64,000 nt of DNA, from contig CAIIXF020000010.1 of the NCBI GenBank assembly GCA_903813345.2, positions 7,617,169 to 7,681,168 of the forward strand, written 5' to 3'. This document shows positions 22,910 to 36,000 of this stretch, in pieces. Under the pieces are notes generated by a model, which saw only the letters and a list, made by a program, of their open reading frames with translations, ran no database searches and was not told the origin of the DNA. Numbering within the stretch: position 1 is the first letter of the stretch; each line of letters starts with the position of its first letter. Both the position numbers and the translations under genes were made by a program. The DNA is from Owenia fusiformis (Eukaryota > Annelida > Polychaeta > Sabellida > Oweniidae).

Positions 22910-23250
22910 ACAGGTTTATGTTATCCAATGAAAATTTCTGGTTGCCAACTTTATGGAGGGGGTGTACATTTGCCAACATTATGGAGGGGGTGTACATTTG
23001 CCAACTTTATGGAGGGGGTGTACATTTGCCAACTTTATGGAGTGGGTGTACATTTGCCAACTTTATGGAGGGGATGTACATTTGCCAACTTTATGGAGGG
23101 GATGTACATTTGCCAACTTTATGGAGGTGGTGTACATTTGCCAACTTTATGGAGGTGGTGTACATTTGCCAACTTAACGGAGGGGGTGTACATTTGCCAA
23201 CTTTATGGAGGGGATGTATATTTGCCAATATCAATATAACATAAACCTGT
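22910..23250. mobile_element. Minisatellite bounded by 15-bp perfect inverted repeats
   Basis: The arm ACAGGTTTATGTTAT at 22910-22924 recurs inverted at 23236-23250. Between them are ten uninterrupted 28-bp units (22942-23221) of the type TTGCCAACTTTATGGAGG followed by GGGTGTACAT. They differ at only a few sites, mainly GGGGG/GGGAT/GTGGT, plus one unit with AACGG. The three overlapping ORFs here exist because 28 is not divisible by 3 and the unit has no stop. The structure resembles a non-autonomous element with a tandem-repeat core. Confidence 0.7.
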
Positions 23251-26200
23251 GATTCGCTTTATATATATTTATTATATTATTTTACGAGTTCTATAATATC
23301 ATTAACATTACAGTTTGTATACATGTTTGACTATTTTAAACATATCTTCCTCCTATTGCATCTATATTCTATAATAGTAATATATTAAATAATATCAATA
23401 ATAATGAAACCTTGTGGTGGTGTATCAACACAGAAATAACATGAAAAATGAACAAAGGTTGAACCAAGAATTTGGAACACCTCTCATACATTGTTCAAAT
23501 CGTATTTTAGCATTTAGCGTATCTCAGAGTTGAAACTGAGACCTTAAGAATAGGACCTTTACACCACATATCTATAAGATCAAAATAAGCCATAACATAA
23601 AATACTTTTTACAAATCTGGAAGCTGCATTCATTAACTCAGATTAATATTGTACAGTTTAACACATAGCTCCGAGTAATAGCTCATTTGTTAATGTCTCC
23701 TCGAGACTGTGCATTATACTGCACAATCATTGTGTACTCTGACCATTTTGGTCCATTATTTTCCCAAAACATTCAATGCAGGTCCTGTTTGCTCGGTATG
23801 ACACACTAAGAAGTAACAGAAATATATCCCTAACATTTTCATCCAAAAATGCACCATTGCAGCTCTGTAGGCAAGAAATCAAAGCAAGTTATTCGCCAAA
23901 TGTTTTACAGGAAATAAAACTGAGATTTATTAATGATAATTGATTCATACAGTAATGTTAAATGTTAGTGATATCTTTATGTCATTCGTGATTGTGAGAC
24001 AGAGACATCTATCTTTGCATTGTTATATGCTGATTTCAAATACATGTGTTCCTATTTTAAAAAATGCTTGTAGGTCATGTATTTTCACACTTTCACTCTT
24101 ACAATTTTTTTTAATTCTTCATAAAAACCATGAATACAAAGATTTTTTAATACAGGATCACTATCTAATATGTACAATGTTTGCCCCCTATCTGTCGAAA
24201 TAAAAAAATATAAGATTTTCGATTTTGCCAAATAAGGGAAAACAATAAATAAATAAATAATATTGCTGCCTTTTTTCTCCTATATACAATGAATGTGAAA
24301 GTAAAACATATTAGTGTCTCTTATCATTTCACTTCATAACTGTTTAAAGTACACGTACATGAAAATGAATGCACAATTTCGTTATAACAAATTTTACATC
24401 ACTATTGCGTAAAATGATATATTTTACATCACTATAATTACAGATGGTAAGTAATTTGCAAAGTTGGAGTCGAATTATGCCATTATGAGTAATTATCGCT
24501 GCAAGAGATGAACTCATGATGCCTCCCGCAAGTCAAGTTTGAGATTCTAGTGTTTTAGTGGTTTTACTCTAAACTACAATACATGTATTGTTAATTACTA
24601 CTGCGTTCGTCTATTAAAACCAATATCATTCTTCAAATATAGGACCCAATATTTGTTTCTGATATAAATGGTTGGGTCCTTCATTTGAAGAATGGATAAG
24701 TTTTCTGTATGTTATACTGTACTTAAGTGTTTCCACATTGCCATTGCCATATTTATACAATACATAAAAATACAATTCATCAAGGTACATAGCACCTTAT
24801 TTGTTCTTCATAAAAATTTACAGTCTCTCCTCAGTTATATACAATCATATTCACACTTGCACCCATGAACATCATCTACATGTTTTGTAAAGGAAATTAT
24901 GGAAACTGGGGAATACATCAGAGATATTCTATCCCATGTTGCACCAGGGGAGGGAGCCCACACCAATCCCATAAGGCATTATTTTATGTTAACTTAAAAT
25001 TGTGATAAACAATCTGAATTAATATTTTGTAAGATAAATAATTTCTTTTCATTTATTATTTATCGTTGTTGTCATATTTGAGTGTACTGTGCATTTTACC
25101 TAAAGGAACAGGTCAATATTTTGTTTTCCCAAAATTAACTCATTTACATTTTCTCTCCCCAAAATGCATTTTAAAATTTTTTGATTTTTTCAAACTTAAA
25201 GTTACTTCATTTAAAAAACGATGTCTGCTAACAAAATGTCTGAACTCCCTTTCCCAAATATGATAATACTTATTATGGGCATTTATCCATATATTGACCT
25301 GGTTCCCAAGTACCCTTTCTGAGGATTATTCCTTCACTCGAAGAACCACATTTATGGGTAATGTAAATCAGCCTCTCAGTTTGATGCATGGACACTTTTT
25401 CGTCATCTTTCAGTTCTGAGGTATGTAGGAACCACTATGAGGCAATCGCGGTTAAAAGCAGTCTCAAGTTAAACATCGTCTCTATTAAAGAGGCAGTCTC
25501 TGTTAAAGAGGTAGTCTCTGATAAAGAGGCAGTTTCTACTTTATCATCAAGTTGATGAAGAGATTGTCATTATGCTTCAGTAAGTGAGTTGCCATCTGAC
25601 TTGAAATCTATTTTGGTTCTGTCATTAGCATGGGGCTAGTCACGACCAATTGAGCATTTATATCGATGAAACTGCAACCTAGTTGCCATGGTTACCTCCA
25701 GAAAAAGGTTGAATCATCGTAATACTCAGCATCTAATTCATCTGAAAATACAGAAATTTGGAAAATTGAGAAAACTCTCACTAAGAAAAATGTACATGTT
25801 AATGAATGATGAGTGATGGAATGTAGAATTCATTAATTGGTTAATTATCAATACATGAAATGTTATTGATTACATGTAATTTCTATTAATTAATGCACTG
25901 TTTAGTGAAGCAATTAGTTAAGCTATAAGTATAAAAACTATTTTTACATTTTATAAAAATTAAATTGTGAAGCTTTTAAATTATTATGTACCATGCAGAA
26001 GTATAAACATGTACTGCCATCTATCCATGCAACAAAACACGCATTTTTGAGTTTTGAAACTAATTTATTATTAAATAAAGAATGAGTTATAGCCATGCTT
26101 AAAAATATCTTATTACAGAAATGGAGTATCATTGTCTCTATGGATATTGGGTAAAGTCAAATCATAATATAAAACATGAAATTGTTATGTGAATTCCAAT

Positions 26201-27015
26201 CAGACTGTACGCCTACGCATTTTCCTGTGTTTACATCACATGACATTATATTCAGAATTCTCAGACATAGATCCATTGCCAAGATCACCCAGTACTGTCA
26301 TAATATTTATGTATCGGGATGAGGGAGATTTTGCAATTTTCCCAGCAAAGGATTCAAACTGATGACAGTTCTACTCAAATCTCAATATTGAAAAATGTAT
26401 GTATTTCTGATGAAAGAGAGTTTAAGCTTGAAATGTTTTTCACGACCTAAATGTGAACAGAAAATATTATAAGCGATGCATTTGTATGGGTGATTAGTCA
26501 TACGTATAGGTTGGCGTTTCGTTTTTATATGCAAGCTTGAATAATGATGAATTGTGAGGGTATTTTTGGCAGGGGATCTATTTATGTTTATCTATAAGTA
26601 CAGACACAACATTCAATAAAAAAGTATTTTAGGATAGGCAAACTGGTTACAAAATGTTATTATCAAAAATTGATAACAAACCACAAGTTATTTAAAAACC
26701 ACAATTTTATCTACATTATATTTTAAAAGAGTCAAGAGTCTATAAAGGATAATCAGAACACTTGTCTTGTAAAGGTTTCAAGACTATACACTACAGAAAA
26801 ATACAACTACACAAAAACACAAATACTATGAAGACACTACAACAAAGAAACACACACAAAAATATGTAATAAAAACACAGATGAAAAGACATAAAAAAAC
26901 ACACACAAGTATCACACTTAACAATACTACTGATTTAAGACACTAATCAAATCTTTAAACTTTAATACCTAAAAAGAACTTTTCGATGTACTTGAGTTCT
27001 TTTTAACGATGGGAT
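23251..27015. other. Intergenic / probable follistatin 3' UTR region, no gene seen
   Basis: No coding exon is supported on either strand. The follistatin 3' UTR should run leftward from 27015. Candidate signals (TTTATT on the plus strand) are frequent, for example near 25052, so no end can be set. A 23-bp-stem hairpin (24627-24694) and three 18-bp tandem units CTCTATTAAAGAGGCAGT (25480-25533) are present. Confidence 0.4.
24627..24694. repeat. 68-nt hairpin with 23-bp stem
   Basis: Arms at 24627-24649 and 24672-24694 are complementary, with about two mismatches, around a 22-nt loop. The size is in the range of a pre-miRNA or a tiny MITE. No seed or conservation can be judged here. Confidence 0.45.
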
Positions 27016-30000
27016 TTATGTTTGATGAGCATAATTACGTCGATTTTGACGTGAACGATGAGGTGAATTTAATCTTCTACTAGTGTTGCCTGTAAAAAAA
27101 TTCAGTTTAATTCATTATCAATAAATAATATTAATAAAAAAAATTATTTCATGAGAAATCATGCATTGGAAATTGATCTTACTCCTTGGCATAACTAACA
27201 GGTGTTATTTTCAGTATATGCATAACTTCATGAATATTAATGATACAATCATGAATACCAATGAAGAAAGACTTCCCTTTTTCAGTTTTCACATGGCTTT
27301 CCAATGTTGTATGAATGAATGAAAAGTCTGAAAATAGGTCTGATAAAGGAGCACACACGTGTTGTACTTTTGATTTAAATCTTACAAAAACATCCTTGAG
27401 TTGACAGATATATCTAAATTTAGACACTTATGTCCCCTTTTAATTGATGAATGGAATTTATAGATTCTTCTTTCAAAGTCAAAACTCATATCACCTACTC
27501 ATTTATCTATTAATAGTAAACAGTTAGACATTTATGATATACCATGCTAAATATGTTTTGGTCAAGTCAAGTTCACTATTGTTTTTATCAAAAATACACA
27601 ATGGGCCAAAATGATGGTATATAAAGCAAATCAAATTCCAATGAACAATTTAAATCCACTGAGTTGAACTACAGTATGGAAGTATCAAACTAGATTAAAG
27701 TTTTATTGAACCCATTGTATAGGTCAACAAATAATACCAAGACATCCCAAGTTAACAAAGCACTACTAAACATAATTTTAGATCTAGATAAAATTCATAT
27801 CTGAATATTAAAGGAAATGAAAATGAACAGAAAATTCTGTAATTGAGATAAATGCGCAAAATATTGTGTTATAAATTTGATATCTCATTATCGCTGTAGG
27901 AAAATGATTCGCATTAATGTACAACACAGGAAATCATAGATTAACATTATATACTAGTATATCATTATTAATGTACAACATTTGGTAATTTGAAAATTTC
28001 ATTCAATATTTTGAAATTATTTATTATTACGCACTTGAAATAATTCATAATGACTGCAACAATTATTAATAAGCTAGTTTTTCAGTTTCATTGTTTCAAT
28101 GCAATGGTCATGCATAAAAGCATCAATATAAGTCTAATATTAATAAGTTTCTTTGGAGTGTCTGCTGATCATCGTTTTATCTATCCAGTCCCACATTACC
28201 TGTCTTTACCCATTGAGAGTAAAGTAAGTAAATAAAATGTTAAAATGCAAAAACAGTATATATCTATTCCATTGATTAATCAAAACCAGGACATGACCTG
28301 GCTAGCCAAGTGCTTTCAGTTTTTTTCACAATAAATATGTCTCAAGTAGGCAGGTTTTAAAATAATGGCCTGTAATTTTTCATCACTTATTTAAGTTCTT
28401 TACTGAGATGGACATGCTTAATTAGCAGTCTAAAAACCAAAAGAAATGCACGAAACTTAACAGTGTTAAGTGCAAAATTGCGTGTTTTGTCATGTCACAC
28501 TTTTAATTACTTTTTCTGTGGTTTACTAAGATGACTGGATTTAAAGAAGTGAATTGTGACACAAATATTTGCCTGATATCTCTACTAGTTCCTCGTCCAT
28601 ATCCTCCTTTAAAGATCAAAGCTAATTACTTACTTTAACTTGCGATTGATTTTTAGCGAATGGAGAACAAAAACATTTCCTAAATGCAAACTTGGACAAA
28701 TCAAGAGCTGACTCTCGGAAATTTTGAAGAAGGACCTTTAAAACTGCCAAAAACATTTCCATTTCTAGTATTGTAAGCATAATGTATATGGCCGGATGAG
28801 GGACTGTTTGTACATATTTTTTTCTTTTGTCCAACCCTACTGGAAAAGAATTAATAGCAGCAATGGATAACCTATGGGTTAAAGAGGCAGCAAAAACTAC
28901 AAGATGAGGGTAATTTTTTAAAGGGTTGTCAAAATATTTTCTTGCAGCATTTCTGTCATGCTTATTTTCTAAATTTCTGACTTATTCATTCCATAAAAAT
29001 GCTTTTAGGAGATTTCTGCTTTTTAAATCTTTGTTTACTTCCTCTACCTTTTGAAATCACAAGGAACACATTGACATATGTATTGAAAAGATTATTCAAA
29101 CATTGTACACTTTCTACCCTATACCATGTGGTGCTACTTCAATTTCATGATAGAGATCTGATGAGTAAGTCTTTTCATTAGATTGTGATTAGTAATAAGC
29201 GATTCATATAATCCTAGGTACGTACTGAGAATTTCCTCCCTGGGTGCATCATGAATCATATAATTATATAGCAATAAGCGAACTAGGAGGTGAGGTTAGG
29301 TATTAAGGGCCAATAAAGCAACCACATATATGAGTACCACACAGCGCATATAGTTATTATTTTATCATATATTTTATTCCTTTAGCTGTAGATCAATTTT
29401 TTTAATAATCGAATTAAAAATCTTATTGATTGTTTGTTAATATAATATGTAAGTCTCACCTTCACATCTCCCAGGATGCTTTGCTTCGATTATAACGCCC
29501 GATTCACAGGAGGCTCTCCGTAATGCACACCAATTGTTATATGTTTTATTGTCTACCCCACACAGTGGAATTTCTTGTTGGGAGTGTCCACAATACATTG
29601 AGGCGATACATGTCACACATTGCGGCCGTTGCGTCGTAGGATTCATCAAGCAAGATTTCCCCGATGTGCATTGTATATTATCACAGGTCGGAGAATCTGA
29701 AATTATGCAATTTTCATATTAATAAATGTGTACTCTAAGAAATGTAATGACACAAGTTTTTCCAAATTTGAGTCTATTGTAGATTAAAATATAGGACTGG
29801 TTTTACTCTATTCTATATAATACAGTAAGACTACGTGAAAACCTGTTTTAATGAATGACTCCCTAGTGAAAACCTCTCTGGTTTTAACATATTTGTTAGG
29901 GTACAAAAAACTTTTCATAGTTAACACTATCTGTATTGAAAAACTATTTAATGTCAAAACGTCATTGATATCAAGTGTAATAATCTATTCATGAAATAGA

Positions 30001-33000
30001 ATCTGGATGTAAAATCTTTTCTTAATCACTAACAAGAATTTTCCTTCTCTGGTACTTTTCAAAATGATATGATTAATATGGCAAGAGAGCGAAATATGCA
30101 AAGATCTGCTTATGGTCAGATAAATTGGCACACTTCCAAATTTGGTACACAAATTCTGGAGAATTGCCAAAGTTGTAAGTAGGTTGTAGACATTGAATAA
30201 TGTGTAATATCGTTCCTGTTAATGCAGTCTTAGATTAGGGTGTTAATTATAGGGGCTTATCTAAGACTTTCAGTAATTAGACTGGAAAGTGATGTTTATA
30301 TTAAAGGTGAAGCAGTACACTAAAAGGTTATGCACTATATTGAGAGACTTGGAAAGAATCTATGACAACTCTGGAAGAGACCTTTCCAGCAAATCCTGAT
30401 CCCATTTGGGGAACGAAAAACCCAGACTAATATTGGGTAGATTCATGATGTCATACTTTGCACATGTTTGCAATGTTTATAAAGATAATTTGTAAGAATT
30501 TTTGAAAATGAGCGATCACTGGATTTCTTCATTTACAGGATATGCCATTGCTTCTATTCTTGATGAATGTTTTACTCATATAAATATTATGCTTTTATTG
30601 AAATGCAATGATATATTAAATCTTTTATGTGAAATCAAACATCTTCTTGAAATTCAAAGGTTGGGAGAATTTGCATATTAAAAATCGCTAAACAAAATGC
30701 TGAATTGTACTGATCAGAATCATTACCACAAGAAATGAATTAAGAGGTCTATTTATTTATCATTTTACGCATAAATTGACAGTGTTTTGAGGTTTGCGTA
30801 AGACTGTAAGTGTGATAGGACGTCTTTATTTATATAATACAAATGCACTGCACCAACACGTGATCCAAAACCCAAACTTTGCAAGTGAAATAATAACAAA
30901 CATGGCCTTTAAATGATTTCTGGTTTTCCAAACTTTCCATTGACCCTTTAATTGCTCTAATAGTTTGTTTAGTCTATCAGTAAACGATTATGAACTTAAC
31001 CTCAGAAACTATGCAGACTAACTAAATACACTTAGTATGTTTATATTTAGCTCTTTATGAACTTATCCTGTGAACTTATTCCCGGAAAGGTTAAAACCTG
31101 TTTTTCAACTGTTGCCTTTCGTACTATCTTATTTGTCTCTTCTGTTTTATTAACTGACTTTCTGTTTATCAATTTTTTGTCATGAAATGTACTCATCAAA
31201 CTATCTTTTTCAGATTGCTTTGATCTTGACACAATTTATTTCTTGTATAAAGTTACTATAATAGTACTTGAAAGTAGGTGTATATTAAGTTGTTAATGAG
31301 TTAAAGTACACAAACCTATAATATTTATAAATTGTTAAGTACAATTTGAGAAATGAATTAGTTCATGTAACGGTACAAAGGGTACTATACCATCTGTAGT
31401 GCAAAAATAAATAAGTTTGTGTTCAAGTACAATCAAGAGTTACATTCAAAGATTAAATAAAGGACTTGAGCCTTGTAAAACATACGACTTCTTCATCCAT
31501 CCATCATCAAGATAAAATGTAAACTTTGTGGTAAGTTTAGGCATCGCATGATACTTTCACGGTGGCGTGGCATGCCCATTGCCAGGATCTTGAAGTAGGC
31601 GGGGCAAACGAATAAAATGCTACCATAACCCATTTGTCAAAGTAATCATTCTCAATTCGTTGAAAATGGTGATTATCAATCATTTTTGCATTAGGCTCAC
31701 TAGTACTTTGAATTAAAAGTAATGACCTGCAATATTTCTAGTCCTACATTGCCAATTCATAAATTCTATGAAATTTTTTGCAAGTTACTACTCGAAGTAC
31801 CCTCTGATTCGCCAGATATAATTCATTCAAGGATACTGTTGGAATCATGCCAAAGGTTTCCTCTATATATGGTAAGTCTGGGGTGTGAATGGCCTTTAAA
31901 AATTTGATTGGTCGATGCTTGTTTCCCTGGCACATTCCCAAGTATATAGGATGAACTCATCAATTAGAATGCATTATCTGTTGAGAGTGTTAATAGATCT
32001 TAGTAAAGACCACACTGTATTATTTTTATATTTTGATTATATAAGACTCCAGATACTTAATAATTATACAAACAAAATTCCAAGCTGTTGCCAGTTATTA
32101 CACATTTCCCAACCATCTACAGTATTCATTGTCAAATTGACAATAAAAATGTATGAGGACATAATATTGAGAAATCAATTCGAATTAATAAAATGTACGA
32201 TATTTTGGGTAAAGTCTTTGATAAAAATATGAGATATCAAAATTGGTTATAAATGAGTATATCAAAGTTATATTCTCTAAAAACTATGATTTTAGTTTAA
32301 AATTGTTGTGATTAACTAAACTTTACATGTACTTCCTATATTTTACTGACATTGAACTCACCCAGACTTGCTTTGGGTAAATGTGACTTTGGAAAAACAG
32401 ACAATTATTTTACAAATGGTCGAAGGTCATTTAGGCAATAAAGTAATTTGTTTATACTTTATATTGCCAAGTAGAAGGCAGATAAATATCAGAATCTACT
32501 TGGAAAATTACCAGAATCTTTCGTGTAGAGGGCATCTCGCCCTGGCAGACAATTAGATAAACAGTGATCTGTCTGGGAAACCTGATCAAGACTATTAAGG
32601 AAAATATTGACATTTCCTTGGAGATCAATACAGTAAAACATATTGGTAGTGGTTGACACTGAAAAGTGTAGAGGTTCAAGAAATGTGGGCTGGGGGAAAA
32701 CTGTTACATTTTTGAGAGAAATTGAATCCACAGGTTCAGTTTGATTCAAAATCTTATAACATATTTATTCTTTGACTTCATAAAAGGGAACTAAATATTG
32801 GAAAATCAAATAGGATAAATAGAGTTTGTGCATGCATTAATATTTTGGATTATATGATATGAATCGTGTTCTTACAAGTATCGTTTATTGTAATATAAAC
32901 ATAAAAAGAACATATATACCAATCACTGTTCTAAAGAATGGCCAATGATCTTGCAACAAAATATAAAAATGTGAAGGAAACAGGATAAATCCCAATGGAA

Positions 33001-36000
33001 TCAACTTTATTTGAGTCTTTAAAATCCCAATGGAATTACAACCTTATTTATATCTTAAAATCCCCATCACAATTTCCTGTAAAACCTAAAAATGCAATAT
33101 TGCATAATAATTCTTTAAGAAACAAACAGGATGTGATCTATGACACCACATGGCGTTACCTAGCAACAAATAAAGAAACAAACTTACCTTGACATCTACC
33201 TTTATAAGCAGTTTGTATATTGCCTTGGTTTAAACATGTGGCCCTTCGTATATGGCATTGGCTGTTATAGGTATTACCATCAGATCCACAGAGTAGCATT
33301 CTGCTTGGACTGTTGTGTCGTATCCGGGGGCAATTGGAGCACTCTACACAATGAGCTATGTGATTTTGGTCCAAGATACAATGACGGTTATGTGTACATT
33401 GAACAGTATCACACGATGCTGGAATCACAGAAAAACAAGCATTATTACAAATAAGTCATTATAAAATATTTATGTATTTATGACATCATCAAGTAAAGTA
33501 TAAAAAATATATAAAAGGAATATAATATATTAAGATTTCAAATGTAAGTAAAATTAAAATTCTCGAAAATGCCCTAAAAAGGATGTATATATAATATTTG
33601 TCAAATATGTATAGCATAATGTCACGCAAGATAAATATAAATATAGTTTCTTTTCTTATTCGCATTGATAGGTGAATTGCTATTCATAGCAAATAAAGAA
33701 CGATTTTTACTTAACTTTCTATTTCTATTTACTTACATTCTATCTTAAAGTTCATTTTAACACCCACATCATGTCTTTAGTGGCTTTAAGAGACAATGTT
33801 AATAGTTATTACTATTATCCAAGTTAAAGTTGATGATGTTAAGGAAGTGTTATTATAAGACATCCAATCAAAAACAACCAATAAACAGCATAAAAAGACG
33901 TATCAGTCTGATATGGCGACGGAAATATTTGTTTTAATGAAGCCCAATTCGTCTGGTACGATTATCTCTACTTTCTCTTCTAATAAGATTAAATAATTAA
34001 ATGGCTTAATCTGCCACGATGATTTCTTAATGTGAAAATGGCAATTTTAGTCAATTTTCTAGCACATTGTTGGCGTCAGCTTAATTTTGGGACTGTCACA
34101 AATCTTCCCTCGAGATGGTTATGTTGTCACAATCTATATGCACTGTCTGACCATTCCCTTACAAGATTTGAATGGAAGCTTATAAGTGAATATGCTTTCA
34201 CATTTACACCCAATTTTACCAGGGATAGAATTTAATATATGCCGCGACAAAAACTCTAAAAACCAAAATGTTTTCTTCGAAATTGCTTAAAGAAAGATTT
34301 ATTTAAGGAAATCAATGCTCATAAAAAGCAGGAAGCCTATGCCAGTTGTATCTAATTAAGACGATGTCTTTGACACCCAAGGGTACATCTTCTCTAATAG
34401 CTATAGAGCACTAGGTACAGAACGCTTTGTCAACAACCTCTCGACTAGGGAGATGATGCAATTTAGAAAAAGTATGATGTATTCCTTTTTCACGAAATAA
34501 AAAAACAATTATGCATTTTTGCGGTAACTTTAAATGGTATATTGACGTCATATATCACAAACACGTCAAATAAATCTTGTTTAAAGAAGGTCATTTATAC
34601 AATAGTTGTGGGTCTAAAATCACAACTTTTTATTGTAATCTCTTCACTATAAACTGGTGAAATAGTTTGCCAAGTTTGAAAGTAAATAAAATTCCTCTGT
34701 GGTTTTGAAAGCTTTGTATGGCCATATCTATGGCAAATTTTTGTATACAGTAAATACTGCTATGTCATTTAAAAAGTGCAAAATTCGCAGAAATATAAAA
34801 GGTTTAATAGATGTTACCATGGAACTGAATAGAATTGTTATGGCGGTAATGGTGCAAAATTCAATGAATTACAAACAGATATAACTGTATATTATTTTTT
34901 GTGTGTTGTCTCAAAAAACAGTCCATATTGCCTATTTTCAATTATAAGAGAACTTAGGAATAAAGCCACCATGGATTTATAGAATAAACATCATAACAAC
35001 ATTACTGTGGACATACTTACTTTGGCATTCTCCTGGGTATGCCACCTCAACATGATTGTTATGACGACAGTTATGCTTGAGCATTGTACATTGGTTTTTA
35101 TAAGTACGATTATCTGAACCACAAACTGGCCCGCGATGACGATCTCTCAAATTATGGCAATCTGGCGCACATACACATTTTGGGATTCCATTCCTCTCTT
35201 TACATTTTTTACCCACACTGCACTGCATTGTACTACAGGAATCTGAAACAGGACAATAATTTGAATATCTAGACAGCACAATAATAATCTGAAACGGTAC
35301 AATAAACTGAATATTTAAACAGCACACTATACAATAAGCTGAAAAATTGAAACAGTTCAATCATATCTTAAAGGCCCCATGTAAAGTTTGAAAATATAGT
35401 TAAATCTTTCAGATATTACTTTTCATGACTTGTATAGTTATTTGAATTATTTTTTGAAAAATATGACTTTTGAAAAAAATTACTCATATGATTCTGATCA
35501 TTTTAAAATATTTGAATTTCCCACCATCTGAGAATTTTAGATTATCAAATACACAGCACTATACAACAAATTATTTTCTTTATTCCATTATATAGATTAG
35601 GCAATCAATCCAATAAATTCAATCTATGATTTTATGCATATATATATTTTTAAAGCATTTAAAAAAAATTGTAATCCCACGGTGATACACTGTGATGTCA
35701 CTCAGGTGGCAAAGTATTTTTACAAAACTTGTCAACTTTTTTTCTCGTGCGAATATTTTTCTAAATATGCAAAACCTTCAAAATAAAGCAATATTGTTTG
35801 CCTATCTAGGTTGAAAATAATTTTTATCACCTTTTAAATTTTTTACTCTTAGATTCAATGAAAACTAAAGTTTTAAAACGCTTTGATTTGATAACACAAA
35901 ATAGGTAAGAATGTATGCTATGCATTGGTGTAAATTATTTCTGAACAATATATGTGAAGACAACTACAATTTTATTTGAAATAAATTCAGACAATTTTTT

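Noticed and set aside
22942-23221. CRISPR-like regular repeats
   Set aside because: The 28-bp units are contiguous with no spacers, and the DNA is animal nuclear sequence. The same holds for the 29-bp array at 43320-44410.
22906-23244. Three overlapping plus-strand ORFs encoding Gly/Cys/Leu repeats
   Set aside because: They are all translations of one 28-bp minisatellite. Every frame is open only because the unit has no stop, and codon use is identical in the three frames.
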